The translations under genes were made by a program, and so were the position numbers. Below the pieces are notes generated by a model. The model did no database searches and was not told the DNA's origin. It saw only the letters and a list, made by a program, of their open reading frames with translations. Below are positions 54,771-64,000 of a stretch of DNA of 64,000 bases, one piece after another; position 1 is the first letter of the stretch, and every line of letters begins with the position of its first letter. The stretch comes from Tardiphaga sp. vice304 (GTDB taxonomy: Bacteria; Pseudomonadota; Alphaproteobacteria; Rhizobiales; Xanthobacteraceae), in contig NZ_CP041402.1 in NCBI RefSeq assembly GCF_007018905.1, positions 4,514,001-4,578,000 of the forward strand, given 5' to 3'.

Positions 54771-56375
54771 ATGCTGAACCCCACCCGCGACTACACGCAA
54801 TACGCCACGCTGAGCCCCTTCGAACTGAAGGACCAGTTGATGGAGATCGCGTCCTCGGATGCGCAGCGCCTGATGCTGAACGCCGGCCGCGGCAATCCGA
54901 ATTTTCTCGCCACCCTGCCGCGCTGGGCGTTTCTCAGCCTCGGCGATTTCTCGCTGCGCGAGGCCGAGCGCTCCTACTCCTACCTCGACAGCGGCTTCGG
55001 CGGCCTGCCCGAGCATGACGGCATCGTCGAGCGCTTCGACGCCTATGCGAACCATCACCGCGACTCCGACGGCGTGCGCTTCCTGCGCGCCGCGCTGTCC
55101 TATATCAAGGACCAGCTCGGCCTCGATCCTGAATCCTTTATGTTCGAGATGGTCAGCGCGTTTCTCGGCTGCAACTATCCGACGCCGCCGCGGATGCTGG
55201 TGCACACCGAGGAGATCGTCAAAGCCTATCTCGCGCAGGAAATGTTCGGCCCGCTGCCGCCGCGCGGCGAGTTCTCGGTATTCGCCACCGAGGGCGGCAC
55301 CGCGGCGATGACCTACATCTTCCAGACATTGCGCGCCAATTTGCTGGTCAAGCCCGGCGACCGGATCGCCATCGCCACGCCGATCTTCTCGCCCTATCTG
55401 GAAATCCCGGTGCTCGCCGAATACGGCCTTGAGGTCATCGACATCCGGATGGACCGGCTCGACGACTGGCAGTTGCCGCAGTCGGAAATCGACAAATTGC
55501 TGGATCCTGCGGTGAAGATCTTCTGCCTGGTTAACCCGAGCAACCCGCCATCATCCAAACTGTCGGACGCCGTGCTGGACCAGCTCGCCGCACTCGTCGA
55601 GAAGCGGCCCGATTTGTTCATCGTCACCGACGACGTCTACGGCACCTTTGCCGACGACTTTGTGTCGCTGTTCGCCAAATGCCCGCGCAACACGCTGTGC
55701 GTCTATTCCTTCTCGAAGTTCTTCGGCGCCACCGGCTGGCGGCTCGGCGCGATGGCGTTGCACAACGACAACGTGTTCGACGCCGCACTCAAGGCGCTGC
55801 CGGAGGCGGACAAGCTGTTGCTCGATACGCGCTATGCCTCGCTGACCACGACGCCGCGCGACCTCGCATTCATCGACCGGCTTGTCGCCGACAGCCGCGC
55901 GGTGGCGCTGAACCACACCGCCGGCCTGTCGGTGCCGCAGCAATTGCAGATGGCGCTGTTCGCGCTGAACGGGCTGATGGACCGCGACCAACGCTACAAG
56001 GACGCCGCCAAGCAGTTGATCCGCAAGCGCTACCAGACGCTGTACCGCAACATGGGCGTGATCGCCCCGCACCAGCTCAACGACGTCAACTACTATTCGC
56101 TGATCGACCTGCAGGAAATCGGCGGCACGCTGTACGGCCCGGAATTCCGCGCCTGGTTCATCAATAGCGACCTCGGCATCAGCTTCCTGTTCCGGCTGGC
56201 CGAAGAAACCGGCGTGGTGCTGCTGCCGGGCAACGGCTTCGAAGTGGTCGACACCTCCGCACGGGTGTCGCTCGCCAACCTGACCGAGATCGAATACGCC
56301 TCGATCGGCAAATTCACCCGTCAGGTGCTGGACGAATGTTTTGCGGACTTCAAGAAGGCCGCGCCCGCGAAGTAG
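54771..56375 (+). CDS. aspD: Aspartate 4-decarboxylase
   Basis: 534 residues, GAGGAG 8 bases ahead of ATG. A PLP-dependent fold-type I enzyme that turns aspartate into alanine and CO2 (and has aspartate aminotransferase activity). Motifs: NAGRGNPNFLATLPRWAFLS, VFATEGGTAAMTYIFQTL, LVNPSNPPSSKLSD (Asn), FIVTDDVYGTFADDF (Asp) and YSFSKFFGATGWRLG (PLP Lys in SFSKFF). Length matches known AspD. It works with AspT in the cytoplasm, consuming a proton per cycle. Confidence 0.95.
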   Translation: MLNPTRDYTQYATLSPFELKDQLMEIASSDAQRLMLNAGRGNPNFLATLPRWAFLSLGDFSLREAERSYSYLDSGFGGLPEHDGIVERFDAYANHHRDSDGVRFLRAALSYIKDQLGLDPESFMFEMVSAFLGCNYPTPPRMLVHTEEIVKAYLAQEMFGPLPPRGEFSVFATEGGTAAMTYIFQTLRANLLVKPGDRIAIATPIFSPYLEIPVLAEYGLEVIDIRMDRLDDWQLPQSEIDKLLDPAVKIFCLVNPSNPPSSKLSDAVLDQLAALVEKRPDLFIVTDDVYGTFADDFVSLFAKCPRNTLCVYSFSKFFGATGWRLGAMALHNDNVFDAALKALPEADKLLLDTRYASLTTTPRDLAFIDRLVADSRAVALNHTAGLSVPQQLQMALFALNGLMDRDQRYKDAAKQLIRKRYQTLYRNMGVIAPHQLNDVNYYSLIDLQEIGGTLYGPEFRAWFINSDLGISFLFRLAEETGVVLLPGNGFEVVDTSARVSLANLTEIEYASIGKFTRQVLDECFADFKKAAPAK

Positions 56376-56610
56376 GCACACCTCGTACGGGCTGCCGCAG
56401 TCGCGGCAGCCCGGTCATTGAATGCGTGTTGGTTTCGCCCCATTTTTCCAGATCGGGCTTCGGCGTCTGCGGCGCGGCGGGATCCTGCACGTTGTGCGCC
56501 GGCTGTTTCCACGGCTCGTCGGTGCCCGGATGGTCCGTCCAGTCGCTGCGTTCGCGCGGATCGTCGGCGGGCGTTTCCTGGATGTCTTCGATCGGGTTCT
56601 TGTCGGTCAT
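56350..56610 (-). CDS. Small acidic hydrophilic protein
   Basis: 86 residues: MTDKNPIEDIQETPADDPRE, then DHPGTDEPWKQPAHN, KPDLEKWGETNTHSM. Disordered and polar. It converges on aspD and overlaps its end by 26 bases. Similar short ORFs occur in Bradyrhizobium genomes; function unknown. Confidence 0.55.
   Translation of the reverse strand: MTDKNPIEDIQETPADDPRERSDWTDHPGTDEPWKQPAHNVQDPAAPQTPKPDLEKWGETNTHSMTGLPRLRQPVRGVPTSRARPS
56388..56413. terminator. Hairpin at the aspD 3' end
   Basis: CGGGCTGCCGC AGTC GCGGCAGCCCG, a perfect 11-bp stem just after the aspD stop and inside the end of the convergent gene. There is no strong U-run; it probably helps termination from both sides. Confidence 0.6.
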
Positions 56611-56626
56611 GCCGGCTCCTTACGGG

Positions 56627-56872
56627 TTAGCTGGTCGCGCCGCCAAGGGCGGTGCGATTGCCGGATTTACCGGCGGGGACGCTGACATGCACCTCATGAC
56701 CCTGGCGGACCGCCAGCGAAGCCGCGGCAACGGCGGATTCGAAGGCCGATTCCTTGGTGTCGTAGATCCCCTCGACATTGCCGTCATGCAGCACGCCCCA
56801 TTTACCGGAAATCTCGTCGCCGTCGGTTGTGGTTTTGCCGGTCGCGATAATGGCGTAAGTTGCTAGTCCCAT
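56627..56872 (-). CDS. Small protein with DUF2188-like pattern
   Basis: 81 residues from ATG 56872, with GAGGAG ahead. MGLATYAIIATGKTTTDGDE, GKWGVLHDGNVEGIYDTKES and AFESAVAAASLAVRQGHEVH give a strand-strand-helix-strand fold with the W-x-V-x-x-D-G start typical of DUF2188-like proteins. Function unknown. Confidence 0.65.
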   Translation of the reverse strand: MGLATYAIIATGKTTTDGDEISGKWGVLHDGNVEGIYDTKESAFESAVAAASLAVRQGHEVHVSVPAGKSGNRTALGGATS

Positions 56873-56950
56873 GATGATCTCCTCGGGCTTCGCGGGGCCA
56901 ACGTGGAGCATCGCAACAGGTTCCTGCGGCGCAGCCGGCAAGGGAGCACG

Positions 56951-57424
56951 ATGTCGAAGACCACCCGCGCGACGCAGGCGCTGAGCCGGCTGGGCGTGGA
57001 TTTCACGCTGCATGAATACGCCTACGATCCCGACGCCGACAGCATCGGCCTGCAGGCGGCGGACGCACTCGGCGTGGCACCGCAGCGGATGTTGAAGACG
57101 TTGATGGCCGAGGTCGATGGCCGGCCGGTCTGCGTCGTGGTGCCGTCGGACAAGGAGGTCAGCATGAAGAAATGCGCGGCGGCGTTCGGCGGCAAGGCCG
57201 CAAAGATGATGCGCCCGGCGGACGCCGAGCGGCTGAGCGGCTACCATGTCGGCGGCATCAGCCCGTTCGGTCAGAAAAAACGCATCCCGGTGGCGATCGA
57301 ACGCGCTGCGCTTTCGCACCCTACCGTCTATCTCAATGGTGGCCAGCGCGGCCTGCAGATCGAGATCGAGCCCACCGCCGCGATGGCGGCGCTCGGGGCG
57401 GAGGCCGCAGAACTGGTGGCGTGA
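56951..57424 (+). CDS. ybaK: Cys-tRNA(Pro)/aminoacyl-tRNA deacylase, YbaK family
   Basis: 157 residues from ATG 56951 (GGGAG ahead). MSKTTRATQALSRLGVDFTL, RMLKTLMAEVDGRPVCVVVP, VSMKKCAAAFGGKAAKMMRP and GYHVGGISPFGQKKRIPVAI (the GGxSPFG loop and essential Lys) are classical YbaK features. It removes mischarged Cys from tRNA(Pro). Single gene, divergent from the small gene at 56627. Confidence 0.92.
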   Translation: MSKTTRATQALSRLGVDFTLHEYAYDPDADSIGLQAADALGVAPQRMLKTLMAEVDGRPVCVVVPSDKEVSMKKCAAAFGGKAAKMMRPADAERLSGYHVGGISPFGQKKRIPVAIERAALSHPTVYLNGGQRGLQIEIEPTAAMAALGAEAAELVA

Positions 57425-57521
57425 GGGCCGTCGATCGGCAAAAGATTGACTGGATTTGTGCGCGCTGCGGAACGACAATCGGCGCATGCGATTATGTTAT
57501 TGAAACAACCGGAGATATGCC

Positions 57522-57851
57522 ATGCGCTCGCTTCTCGCTGCTACCGCCCTGCTCGTCGTGATGGGCGCCTCGCCCGGCATGGCCCGCGATTATCCGGTCT
57601 GCTCGCGAACCATCACGTCAGGGTTCAACCCGAGCTGCTCGTTCGATACCATGCGGCAGTGCATGGCGACCGTGAGCGGCATTGGCGGAGACTGCATCCA
57701 GAACCCGGCCTTCGCCTACGGTCGTGCGCCGGCCTATGGGCAGGGACCGCAGCCGCGCCTGCGCGGCAAGGCCGCCCGGGACGCCGCCCGTCGTGCCGCT
57801 CAGGAAGAATCGTGGGACAATGGCGGCTGGGACTGGAATCGCCGCTGGTAA
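57522..57851 (+). CDS. DUF3551 exported protein
   Basis: 109 residues; signal MRSLLAATALLVVMGASPGM-AR. Four cysteines in YPVCSRTIT, NPSCSFDTMRQCMATVSGIG, GDCIQNPAF match DUF3551 of Bradyrhizobium relatives; the C-terminus is basic and Trp-rich. Periplasmic, role unknown. A strong terminator follows. Confidence 0.8.
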   Translation: MRSLLAATALLVVMGASPGMARDYPVCSRTITSGFNPSCSFDTMRQCMATVSGIGGDCIQNPAFAYGRAPAYGQGPQPRLRGKAARDAARRAAQEESWDNGGWDWNRRW

Positions 57852-57880
57852 TCGATTCCTGAATTTCGACCTCGATCAAC

Positions 57881-57917
57881 GCGCCGCGGCTCGCTGCCGC
57901 GGCGCGTTTTGGTTTTC
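57881..57917 (+). terminator. Intrinsic terminator of the DUF3551 gene
   Basis: CGCGCCGCGG CTCGCTG CCGCGGCGCG followed by TTTTGGTTTT; it lies 30 bases after the stop and also just before the convergent chemoreceptor stop. Confidence 0.9.
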
Positions 57918-57920
57918 AGC

Positions 57921-59621
57921 TCAGGCGGCGCGTACCGAATTCAGGAAGCGTCCGACTTCTTGGCTCAAGCGAGTGCTTTCGCCGGACAGCGACTGCGCGG
58001 CCGACAGCACCTGCGAAGCAGCCGTGCCGGATTCATCGACGCCCCGCTGCACATCGGCAATATTGGCGCTGACCTGCAACGTGCCCGTCGCGGCCTGCTG
58101 CACGTTGCGCGAGATTTCGTGCGTGGTGGCGCCCTGCTCTTCGACCGCCGCGGCAATGGCGGATGCAATTTCCGACATCTGGCCGATGGTGTTGCCGATC
58201 TCGCGGATCGCCGCGACGGAATCCCTGGTCGCCATCTGAATGCCATCGACCTGCTGGCTGATCTCGCTGGTGGCCTTCGCGGTCTGCTCGGCGAGTTGCT
58301 TCACCTCGGCGGCAACCACCGCAAAGCCACGGCCGGCGTCGCCGGCGCGTGCCGCCTCGATGGTCGCGTTGAGCGCCAGAAGGTTGGTCTGGCCGGCGAT
58401 AGTATTGATCAGTTCGACGACGTCGCCGATCCGGCTCGCCGCCGCAGCCAGTTCGCCGACCCGCCGGTTGGTGTCGCTGGCCTGCCCGACCGCATCATTG
58501 GCGATCCGCGCGGAGTCCTGTACCCGGCGGCTGATCTCGTTGACCGACGACGCCATTTCTTCCGTCGCCGAAGCAACTGTTTGTACATTGGTGGAGGCTT
58601 CTTCCGCCGAGGCGGCGACCGCGACCGCCAGCGACTGCGAACGTGCCGAGACGGACGTCAGCGTGGCGGCCGAGCTCTCCAGTTCCTTCGAGGCAGAAGA
58701 TACCGTTTCGGCGATCCGGCCGACGGCGCCTTCGAAGCCGTCGGCGAGCTTCATTATTTCGCTCTTGCGTGCCTCCGCGGCACGCTGCGTCTCGATGCCC
58801 TGTTCGGTCTTCATGCGTTCGACCTCGAGGCCATTCGCCTTGAAGACCGCCAGCGCCGACATGATTTCACCGATCTCGTCGTGGCGGCGATATACTGGCG
58901 TATCCACGGTGAGGTCGCCCTCGGCGAGCCGCTTCATGGTGGTAATGGCGGCGTTCAGCGGCCGCGCCATGCTGCTGCGTGCAGCGAGGTAGCTGGCGAT
59001 GATCGCCGCCAGCATCACGCCGACGGTCACATAGATCATGGTCCAGAACGTCTCGTTGGCGGCTTGCAGGAACTCGACCTTCTTGATGCCGACATAGAGG
59101 ATGCCGAGCACGTCGCCGGAGGCGGAAAGGATCGGGTCATAGGCCGTCATGTAGTTCTCACCGAGAATCGTGACCTCGCCGCGGAACGGCGCCTTGCGCT
59201 CGAAGATGGCATCATAGGCCGGGCTGCGCGCCAGCGGCGTGCCGGTGGCGCGGCTGCCGTCCGGCTTCTGCACATTGGTCGCGATGCGGGTGTCTTTGAG
59301 GAAGATGGTCGCGGTGCCGCCAACCAGGCTCTTGACCTTGTCGACCACTGCGACGTCGCCGTTCAGCACGCTGCTATCCGCCAGCAATTTGCCATCCTCG
59401 ACCTTGAAGCTGGTACCGCGGGCGCGCAGCACGTCCCACGCCACGCGCATGTTGGTCTCGACCCGGTCGGCCGCCGCCTTGGTCGCGCTGCGCTCCAGCA
59501 GCACCTTGGCGACTCCGGTGACGCAGATACCGAGCACCAGAATGCCTGACACCGACATCAGCATGATGCGGGGGACAAGACCGAGCGCACGACGCGATTT
59601 CGGCAGGACGGACGACGACAT
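57921..59621 (-). CDS. Methyl-accepting chemotaxis protein with a single Cache domain
   Basis: 566 residues from ATG 59621 (AGGAGA ahead). Membrane span 1 ([20 protein letters not shown]), a periplasmic sCache-type domain ([51 protein letters not shown]), membrane span 2 ([19 protein letters not shown]), HAMP ([20 protein letters not shown]) and a signalling helix pair with tip [20 protein letters not shown]. It would report small ligands to CheA. No CheB/R docking peptide is seen at the end (LNSVRAA). Confidence 0.93.
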   Translation of the reverse strand: MSSSVLPKSRRALGLVPRIMLMSVSGILVLGICVTGVAKVLLERSATKAAADRVETNMRVAWDVLRARGTSFKVEDGKLLADSSVLNGDVAVVDKVKSLVGGTATIFLKDTRIATNVQKPDGSRATGTPLARSPAYDAIFERKAPFRGEVTILGENYMTAYDPILSASGDVLGILYVGIKKVEFLQAANETFWTMIYVTVGVMLAAIIASYLAARSSMARPLNAAITTMKRLAEGDLTVDTPVYRRHDEIGEIMSALAVFKANGLEVERMKTEQGIETQRAAEARKSEIMKLADGFEGAVGRIAETVSSASKELESSAATLTSVSARSQSLAVAVAASAEEASTNVQTVASATEEMASSVNEISRRVQDSARIANDAVGQASDTNRRVGELAAAASRIGDVVELINTIAGQTNLLALNATIEAARAGDAGRGFAVVAAEVKQLAEQTAKATSEISQQVDGIQMATRDSVAAIREIGNTIGQMSEIASAIAAAVEEQGATTHEISRNVQQAATGTLQVSANIADVQRGVDESGTAASQVLSAAQSLSGESTRLSQEVGRFLNSVRAA

Positions 59622-59648
59622 GGGCAATCTCCTGACAGGACGGCGCAT

Positions 59649-59939
59649 CGGCCGAACCTCTTACGGATCGGCCGCGCGCAACAAGCGGCGTCGGTGCTCA
59701 TTTAAATTGATTGGCCAAATGAATTGGCGTTGGATTGATCGTAGGCCCGGACGATGTGAAACACGTTAACGCTGTAGGTCGCCAACGGTACAATCTAAAA
59801 GATTTTTTTACTTGACTCTAATTATCTGACACCAGAACGGTTTCGCCGACTCGACATATCAAGAGCGGCGGCGTGGCGCCGACATCAGGCAAAATGCCGC
59901 CCCGCGCAGCACGTTGCCATCCTTGAACGATGGAACGCG
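59649..59939. other. Gap upstream of the chemoreceptor
   Basis: About 290 bases; an AT-rich core (59795-59825) probably holds the chemoreceptor promoter. No gene is supported. Confidence 0.35.
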
Positions 59940-60418
59940 ATGCCCCCCGAATCCTCCTCCCGATTCGCCGGCATCGTCTGGATTTCCAACCAGCCCTATC
60001 TGCTGCTCAGCCTGACCTCGCTGTTCTGGGCCGGCAATCTCGTGCTGGGCCGCTATGTCTCCGGCCATGTCCCGCCGGTGACGATGGCCTGCGTGCGCTG
60101 GGTCGGCGCCTTCCTGCTGCTGCTGCCGTTGGCCTGGCCGCATCTCAGGCGCGACTGGCCGGTGCTCCGGGCCCACGGGCCGTTGATGCTGGCGCTGGCC
60201 TTCACCGGCTTTGCCGCCAATACCGTGCTGGCCTATTGGGGGTTGAAATACACGCAGGCGCAGAACGCGCTGCTGATCCAGTCGGCCGGGCCGCTCTGCG
60301 TGGCGCTGTGGACGCAGATCCTGTTCGGCGTGCGGCTGACATGGGCGCAAGGGCTCGGCATCGCCGCCTCGATGACCGGCTGGTGCTGGCCGGCGTCTTC
60401 GTGGCGTCGCGACGATAG
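59940..60418 (+). pseudogene. EamA/DMT-type transporter, N-terminal half only
   Basis: Five membrane segments are recognisable: PYLLLSLTSLFWAGNLVLGR, MACVRWVGAFLLLLPLAW, PLMLALAFTGFAANTVLAY, LLIQSAGPLCVALWTQILF. Around 60378 the frame shifts (IAASMTG, then in another frame LVLAGVFVASRR-stop), and the second half of the family is missing. The chemoreceptor 3' end follows after 125 bases. A truncated, probably dead drug/metabolite transporter. Confidence 0.75.
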
Positions 60419-60543
60419 ACACGACCAGACCTGCGCCATCGCATTTCCGCAGCCATTGTCGATGACGATCGATGCGCGCCTGGCCGGCCACGTGGTCACG
60501 CTGCATCGCGTGCGGGACGCGATGCAGTCAAACCCGGTTCTGC

Positions 60544-62619
60544 TTATGCGGCGCGTACCGAGGTCAGGAACTGGGCGACCTCGGCCTTGAGACGCGCGCT
60601 CTCGCCGGACAGCGACTTGGCGGCATGGAGCACCTGAGAGGACGCCAGCCCGGTCTCGCTGGCGCCGCGCTGCACGTCGGTGATATTGGTGGAAACCTGT
60701 TGGGTCCCCTGCGCCGCCTGCTGGACGTTGCGGGAAATCTCCTGCGTCGCCGCGCCCTGCTCTTCCACCGCCGAGGCGATGGTCGAGGCGATCTCTGACA
60801 TCCGCCCGATGGTATTGCCGATCTCCCGGATGGCATTCACCGATTCCTGCGTCGCCGCCTGGATGCCGGTGATATGCTGGCTGATCTCACCGGTCGCCTT
60901 GGCGGTCTGCTCGGCCAGCGCCTTCACCTCGGACGCTACCACCGCAAAACCGCGACCGGCTTCGCCGGCACGCGCGGCTTCGATGGTCGCGTTCAGCGCC
61001 AGCAGATTGGTCTGCCCGGCAATGGTATTGATCAGCTCGACCACATCGCCAATGCGCGAAGCCGCCTTGGCCAATTCGCCGACGCGATCATTGGTCGACT
61101 GCGCCTGCACCACCGCCTCGCTCGCGATCCGCGCGGAGTCCTGGACCTGGCGGCTGATCTCGTTCACGGACGAGGCCATCTCCTCGGTAGCGGAGGCCAC
61201 CGACTGCACATTGGTCGAGGCTTCTTCCGACGCCGCCGCCACCAGCGTGGTCATCTGCTCGGAACGCTCGGCGGTCGATGTCAGCGTTCCCGCGGAAGCC
61301 TCCAGTTCGGTGGACGCCGATGCGACGGTCTCGACGATCTCGCCGATCATCGCCTCGAAATCACGCGTCATCGTATCGATGCGCTGGCCGCGCTGGATCT
61401 TGGCGTCGGCTTCCACCGCGGCAGCCTCGTCGGCGGCCTGTTTGGAGATGAGGGCTTCCTTGAACACCTGAAGCGATTTGGCCATCGTGCCGATCTCGTC
61501 GGTGCGATTGATCGCCGGGATCGTCACGTCATGCCGACCGGCGGCAAGTTCGCTGACCGCCTCCGTTATCGTGGCCAGCGGCGCGATCACGCGACGACGT
61601 AGCATGAAGGTCACGCCGGCGACGACGCCGAGCAGGGCCAGCACCGCCGCACCGGTCAAAGCAAGCATCAGCATGGCTTCATCACGGCCGGCACGCGCAC
61701 GATCCAGCGCATCGGCAATCGCGACGTCGCGCAAGCCGAGGAAGCCTTGAATTGCCGGCACGATGACGTTGGCCAGTTCAGTCGATGTCATGACGTAGTT
61801 GCCATCGGTGCGGCCCGCGGGAATCTCCTTGTCGATCATCGGCGCAACCTCGACAAAGTACTTCTGGATCGCCGCGTTGAGCGGGACGACCAACCGCTCC
61901 GGCTTGCCGAGCTGATCGACCAGGGCCTCGAGGCGTTCGCGACCCGCCTCGATGCGGCCCTGGCCGCGATCCATCAAGGATAGTTCGGCCGCGGTCAGCG
62001 CACGACGGGTGCCGAGCGGAAGTGTAAATGTCGCGGCGCGGGAGCCCGCCGCGACGCGCATATCCTGTCCCGTGCGGGCAAGCGTCAGCAGCGACGTGAG
62101 CGACGCGTCCGCAACCACGACCTTATTTTCGAGGCGGTTCAGGAGCGGCTCGATCATCGAGACCACCTTGCCGACGCCGGGCAGGAACCCCTTGACGATC
62201 GCGGGGTCACGCGCCGTCATCGCAACGGGCATGACGCGGTCGACTGCAGCGCGCGTATCCGACAGACTTGCCGCGGCCTGGTTCAGCACCTCGATCACCG
62301 ATGCGCCGTCGCTCAACGCAGCGAGCGCCGTCCGCGCTTTCGCGAATGCATCATCGGAGGACTTGACGGCCTTCTGGATCCCCTCCAGTTGGGCGGGCGT
62401 AGCGGCAGCGTCCTGGAAAAGAGGCCCGACATAGGGTGCACGCTGCCCGGCGACGTTTTGTCCGACCACAAGGACCGCACCATACGCCTCAACGGCCTTG
62501 ATGGCCTCACTCTTGCTCGCCATGGTTCGATACTGTGGAACGAGAATCTCGGCGCCCAGAAGAACCGCCAGCCCCGTCACCGAGAGCATTGAGAGCGAAA
62601 ACAGACGACCGATTTGCAT
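60544..62619 (-). CDS. Methyl-accepting chemotaxis protein with a long helical sensor
   Basis: 691 residues. Membrane span 1 ([20 protein letters not shown]), a periplasmic region of about 300 residues that looks all-helical ([25 protein letters not shown]-type helices), span 2 ([20 protein letters not shown]), HAMP ([20 protein letters not shown]) and the signalling domain with tip [20 protein letters not shown]. The cytoplasmic end is nearly the same as in the receptor at 57.9 kb (ending SVRAA), so they are paralogues with exchanged sensors. Confidence 0.93.
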   Translation of the reverse strand: MQIGRLFSLSMLSVTGLAVLLGAEILVPQYRTMASKSEAIKAVEAYGAVLVVGQNVAGQRAPYVGPLFQDAAATPAQLEGIQKAVKSSDDAFAKARTALAALSDGASVIEVLNQAAASLSDTRAAVDRVMPVAMTARDPAIVKGFLPGVGKVVSMIEPLLNRLENKVVVADASLTSLLTLARTGQDMRVAAGSRAATFTLPLGTRRALTAAELSLMDRGQGRIEAGRERLEALVDQLGKPERLVVPLNAAIQKYFVEVAPMIDKEIPAGRTDGNYVMTSTELANVIVPAIQGFLGLRDVAIADALDRARAGRDEAMLMLALTGAAVLALLGVVAGVTFMLRRRVIAPLATITEAVSELAAGRHDVTIPAINRTDEIGTMAKSLQVFKEALISKQAADEAAAVEADAKIQRGQRIDTMTRDFEAMIGEIVETVASASTELEASAGTLTSTAERSEQMTTLVAAASEEASTNVQSVASATEEMASSVNEISRQVQDSARIASEAVVQAQSTNDRVGELAKAASRIGDVVELINTIAGQTNLLALNATIEAARAGEAGRGFAVVASEVKALAEQTAKATGEISQHITGIQAATQESVNAIREIGNTIGRMSEIASTIASAVEEQGAATQEISRNVQQAAQGTQQVSTNITDVQRGASETGLASSQVLHAAKSLSGESARLKAEVAQFLTSVRAA

Positions 62620-63100
62620 GACACGTTCCTTTGAATTGTGCCGTCAAGCTATGGCGTGGAGCATAATTCTGCCTTAACGAAAGGTTTGCGCGACGGGCGC
62701 AAGTGGTATCTCGATCATGCAACATTAAGTTTTTCTCGGTACGCCACGCGACCTATCCCCGCGAAGTCATCCGTCCGACGCGGCCAATCGTGTTTTCAAC
62801 GGCGGGTGTCCTGGTATCAATCCGCGCGCGGCTGCAGCGCGCGATAGGCCCGCGCTAGCCGCCGATGAGGATGCCCACCGCCAGCACGATCTGCAACACC
62901 GGCTGCATGAACGGCGTGTGTCCCGCCAGTGACGATGGCCTGCATGCACCTCGCCGGCTACGCGCGGGTGCTGGCGAGGGTTTTCGTGGCGTAGCGGCGG
63001 CAGGCCCGGTCTCTCGAAAACCATAGCGGCGCGGCGCGATCGACCCTATGATTGCGGGACTGGTTCGCTGACGTATTCGCCAAACACCTTCGGGGCCCGC
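62620..63100. other. Gap before the last sensor gene
   Basis: About 480 bases. On the minus strand near 62850-62910 a short frame ends MQPVLQIVLAVGILIGG, like the last helix of a membrane protein, but nothing larger supports a gene; perhaps a relic. Confidence 0.35.
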
Positions 63101-64000
63101 ATGCGGAAAATCTCATTGCCGATGCGGCTGGCGTTGCTTGTTGCCGGCACCATGCTGCCACTGATCATCTTTGCCAGCGTCATCATCACCCGCGGCTATC
63201 AGAAGGATCGCGTCGAGGCGTCCGCGCGGGTACTGGCGACGGTGCGCAGCCTGCGCACCGTGCTCGATGGCGAAGTACTGCGCATGACCGGCAGCCTGCA
63301 GTTGCTGGCACTGACCAATTCGCTGCGCGCCGGCGACTTCGACCGGTTCCACGGCATCGCCTCGGGTTTCCTCGACCAGTATTCGCCGGGCGGCGTATTG
63401 CTGGTCTCCGACCGCGACGGCCGCCAGTTGTTTTCCTCGCTGGCAACCGACGCCTCTCTGCTGCCCCGGCGCAACAACGTCGAGATCACCCGCAAGGTGT
63501 TCGATACCGGCCGCCCGGCCTACTCGAAACTGTTCATCGGCTCGGTGCTGAACAAGCCGATCCTGACGGTGGAAGTGCCGGTCAGCATCGGCGGGCAGGT
63601 CGTCTATGTGATTTCGTTCACGCCGCCGATCGCCATGTTCCAGGACATGCTGGAAAAACAGCGCCCCAATGCGGACTGGACGATGTCGATGTTCGATGCC
63701 GAGGGCATCAACTTCGCGCGGGTGCCGAACCCGCAGCAGACCGTCGGCAAGCGGGCATCGCCGACCCTGTTCGCCGAGATGTTCAAGGCACCGGAAGCCT
63801 CGCTAGAAACGGTGTCGCTGGAGGGCGTTCCGCTGATCACCGCAGTCGCGCACTCGCAGGTCTCGGGATGGATCATCGGCGTCGGGATCGCGCAGGCCTC
63901 GCTGGCCTCTCCGCTGTGGCGCGATCTCGCCATCACCATCGCGATCGGCGTGCTGTTGCTATTGATCGGGATCGGCTTTGCGCTTCGCATGGCCAGCGCG
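63101..64000 (+). CDS. Cache-domain sensor protein (partial; runs off the window)
   Basis: ATG 63101, 300 codons visible without a stop. Membrane span 1 (LALLVAGTMLPLIIFASVII), a periplasmic double-Cache-type domain (SARVLATVRSLRTVLDGEVL, LLVSDRDGRQLFSSLATD, PILTVEVPVSIGGQVVYVIS, GWIIGVGIAQASLAS) and span 2 (LAITIAIGVLLLLIGIGFAL) just before the edge. The output domain lies outside; in this group it is most often a histidine kinase or a cyclase. Confidence 0.8.
   Translation, partial: MRKISLPMRLALLVAGTMLPLIIFASVIITRGYQKDRVEASARVLATVRSLRTVLDGEVLRMTGSLQLLALTNSLRAGDFDRFHGIASGFLDQYSPGGVLLVSDRDGRQLFSSLATDASLLPRRNNVEITRKVFDTGRPAYSKLFIGSVLNKPILTVEVPVSIGGQVVYVISFTPPIAMFQDMLEKQRPNADWTMSMFDAEGINFARVPNPQQTVGKRASPTLFAEMFKAPEASLETVSLEGVPLITAVAHSQVSGWIIGVGIAQASLASPLWRDLAITIAIGVLLLLIGIGFALRMASA

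Noticed and set aside
57909..59549. Long plus-strand open frame opposite the chemoreceptor
   Set aside because: An Arg/His/Gly-rich shadow of the chemoreceptor with no domain or start site.
62767..63024. Gene on the minus strand in the gap before the last sensor
   Set aside because: Arg/Ser-rich translation without a domain; only a short MQPVLQIVLAVGILIGG end in another frame looks protein-like.

Overview
The window looks like a chromosome segment of an alphaproteobacterium of the Bradyrhizobium / Rhodopseudomonas / Nitrobacter group. The signs are the gene families (DUF1236, DUF3551, phasins, the aspT-aspD pair, two large chemoreceptors), an EcfG-type stress promoter, and GC-rich core genes on the right with visibly lower-GC accessory DNA on the left. 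The genus is inferred, not proven.

Layout. (1) 1-12248 is the right part of a phage-like or satellite-like integrative element, transcribed leftwards. It has an AlpA-type HTH gene, an AAA ATPase, a primase-helicase, a cluster of CCGGCAG repeats that may be an origin, a gpZ-like protein, small and large terminase, and the first codons of what is probably a portal gene. (2) 12249-34371 is a second element of about 22 kb. It is bounded by a 23-bp direct repeat that is the 3' end of a tRNA gene (best match tRNA-Glu), with a tyrosine integrase just inside the right copy. It carries an AlpA-like regulator, a helicase-primase protein, exported cysteine-rich proteins, a PLD-type nuclease with a small partner gene, a resolvase split by an IS5-type element, and a stress/envelope cargo (DUF1236, L,D-transpeptidase, phasins, PRC-barrel). 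(3) 34372-36800 is a scrap zone of recombinase, IS5 and ABC-transporter remnants around an odd chimeric DUF1254 lipoprotein. (4) 36800-44150 holds a DUF3302/HlyD-type pump-adaptor operon with an in-frame stop in its middle gene, a PAS-LuxR regulator, and a DUF3604 / HupE-UreJ / parvulin / DUF3604 cluster whose first DUF3604 copy is truncated. (5) 45131-47772 is an intact IS21-family element with a 6-bp target duplication, inserted in a small GrlR-like gene that can be rebuilt exactly. (6) 48131-64000 is ordinary core: a proline-rich membrane protein, purA, a dead HicB-like ORF, a RidA-like gene, aspT-aspD, ybaK, DUF3551, two chemoreceptors around a broken EamA transporter, and the start of a Cache-type sensor.

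How the parts work together. The left 34 kb looks like elements stacked in tandem at one tRNA gene: a packaging/replication module next to a replication/cargo module, with a third, older recombinase scrap outside the right attachment site. In the core, aspT-aspD forms an aspartate:alanine exchange and decarboxylation unit that can generate proton-motive force. The two chemoreceptors and the truncated sensor point to signal input. The least explained items are the exported cysteine-module family (16.6-20.1 kb), the small-gene + PLD/HhH pair (20.3-21.7 kb) and the repeat cluster at 5.85-6.04 kb.
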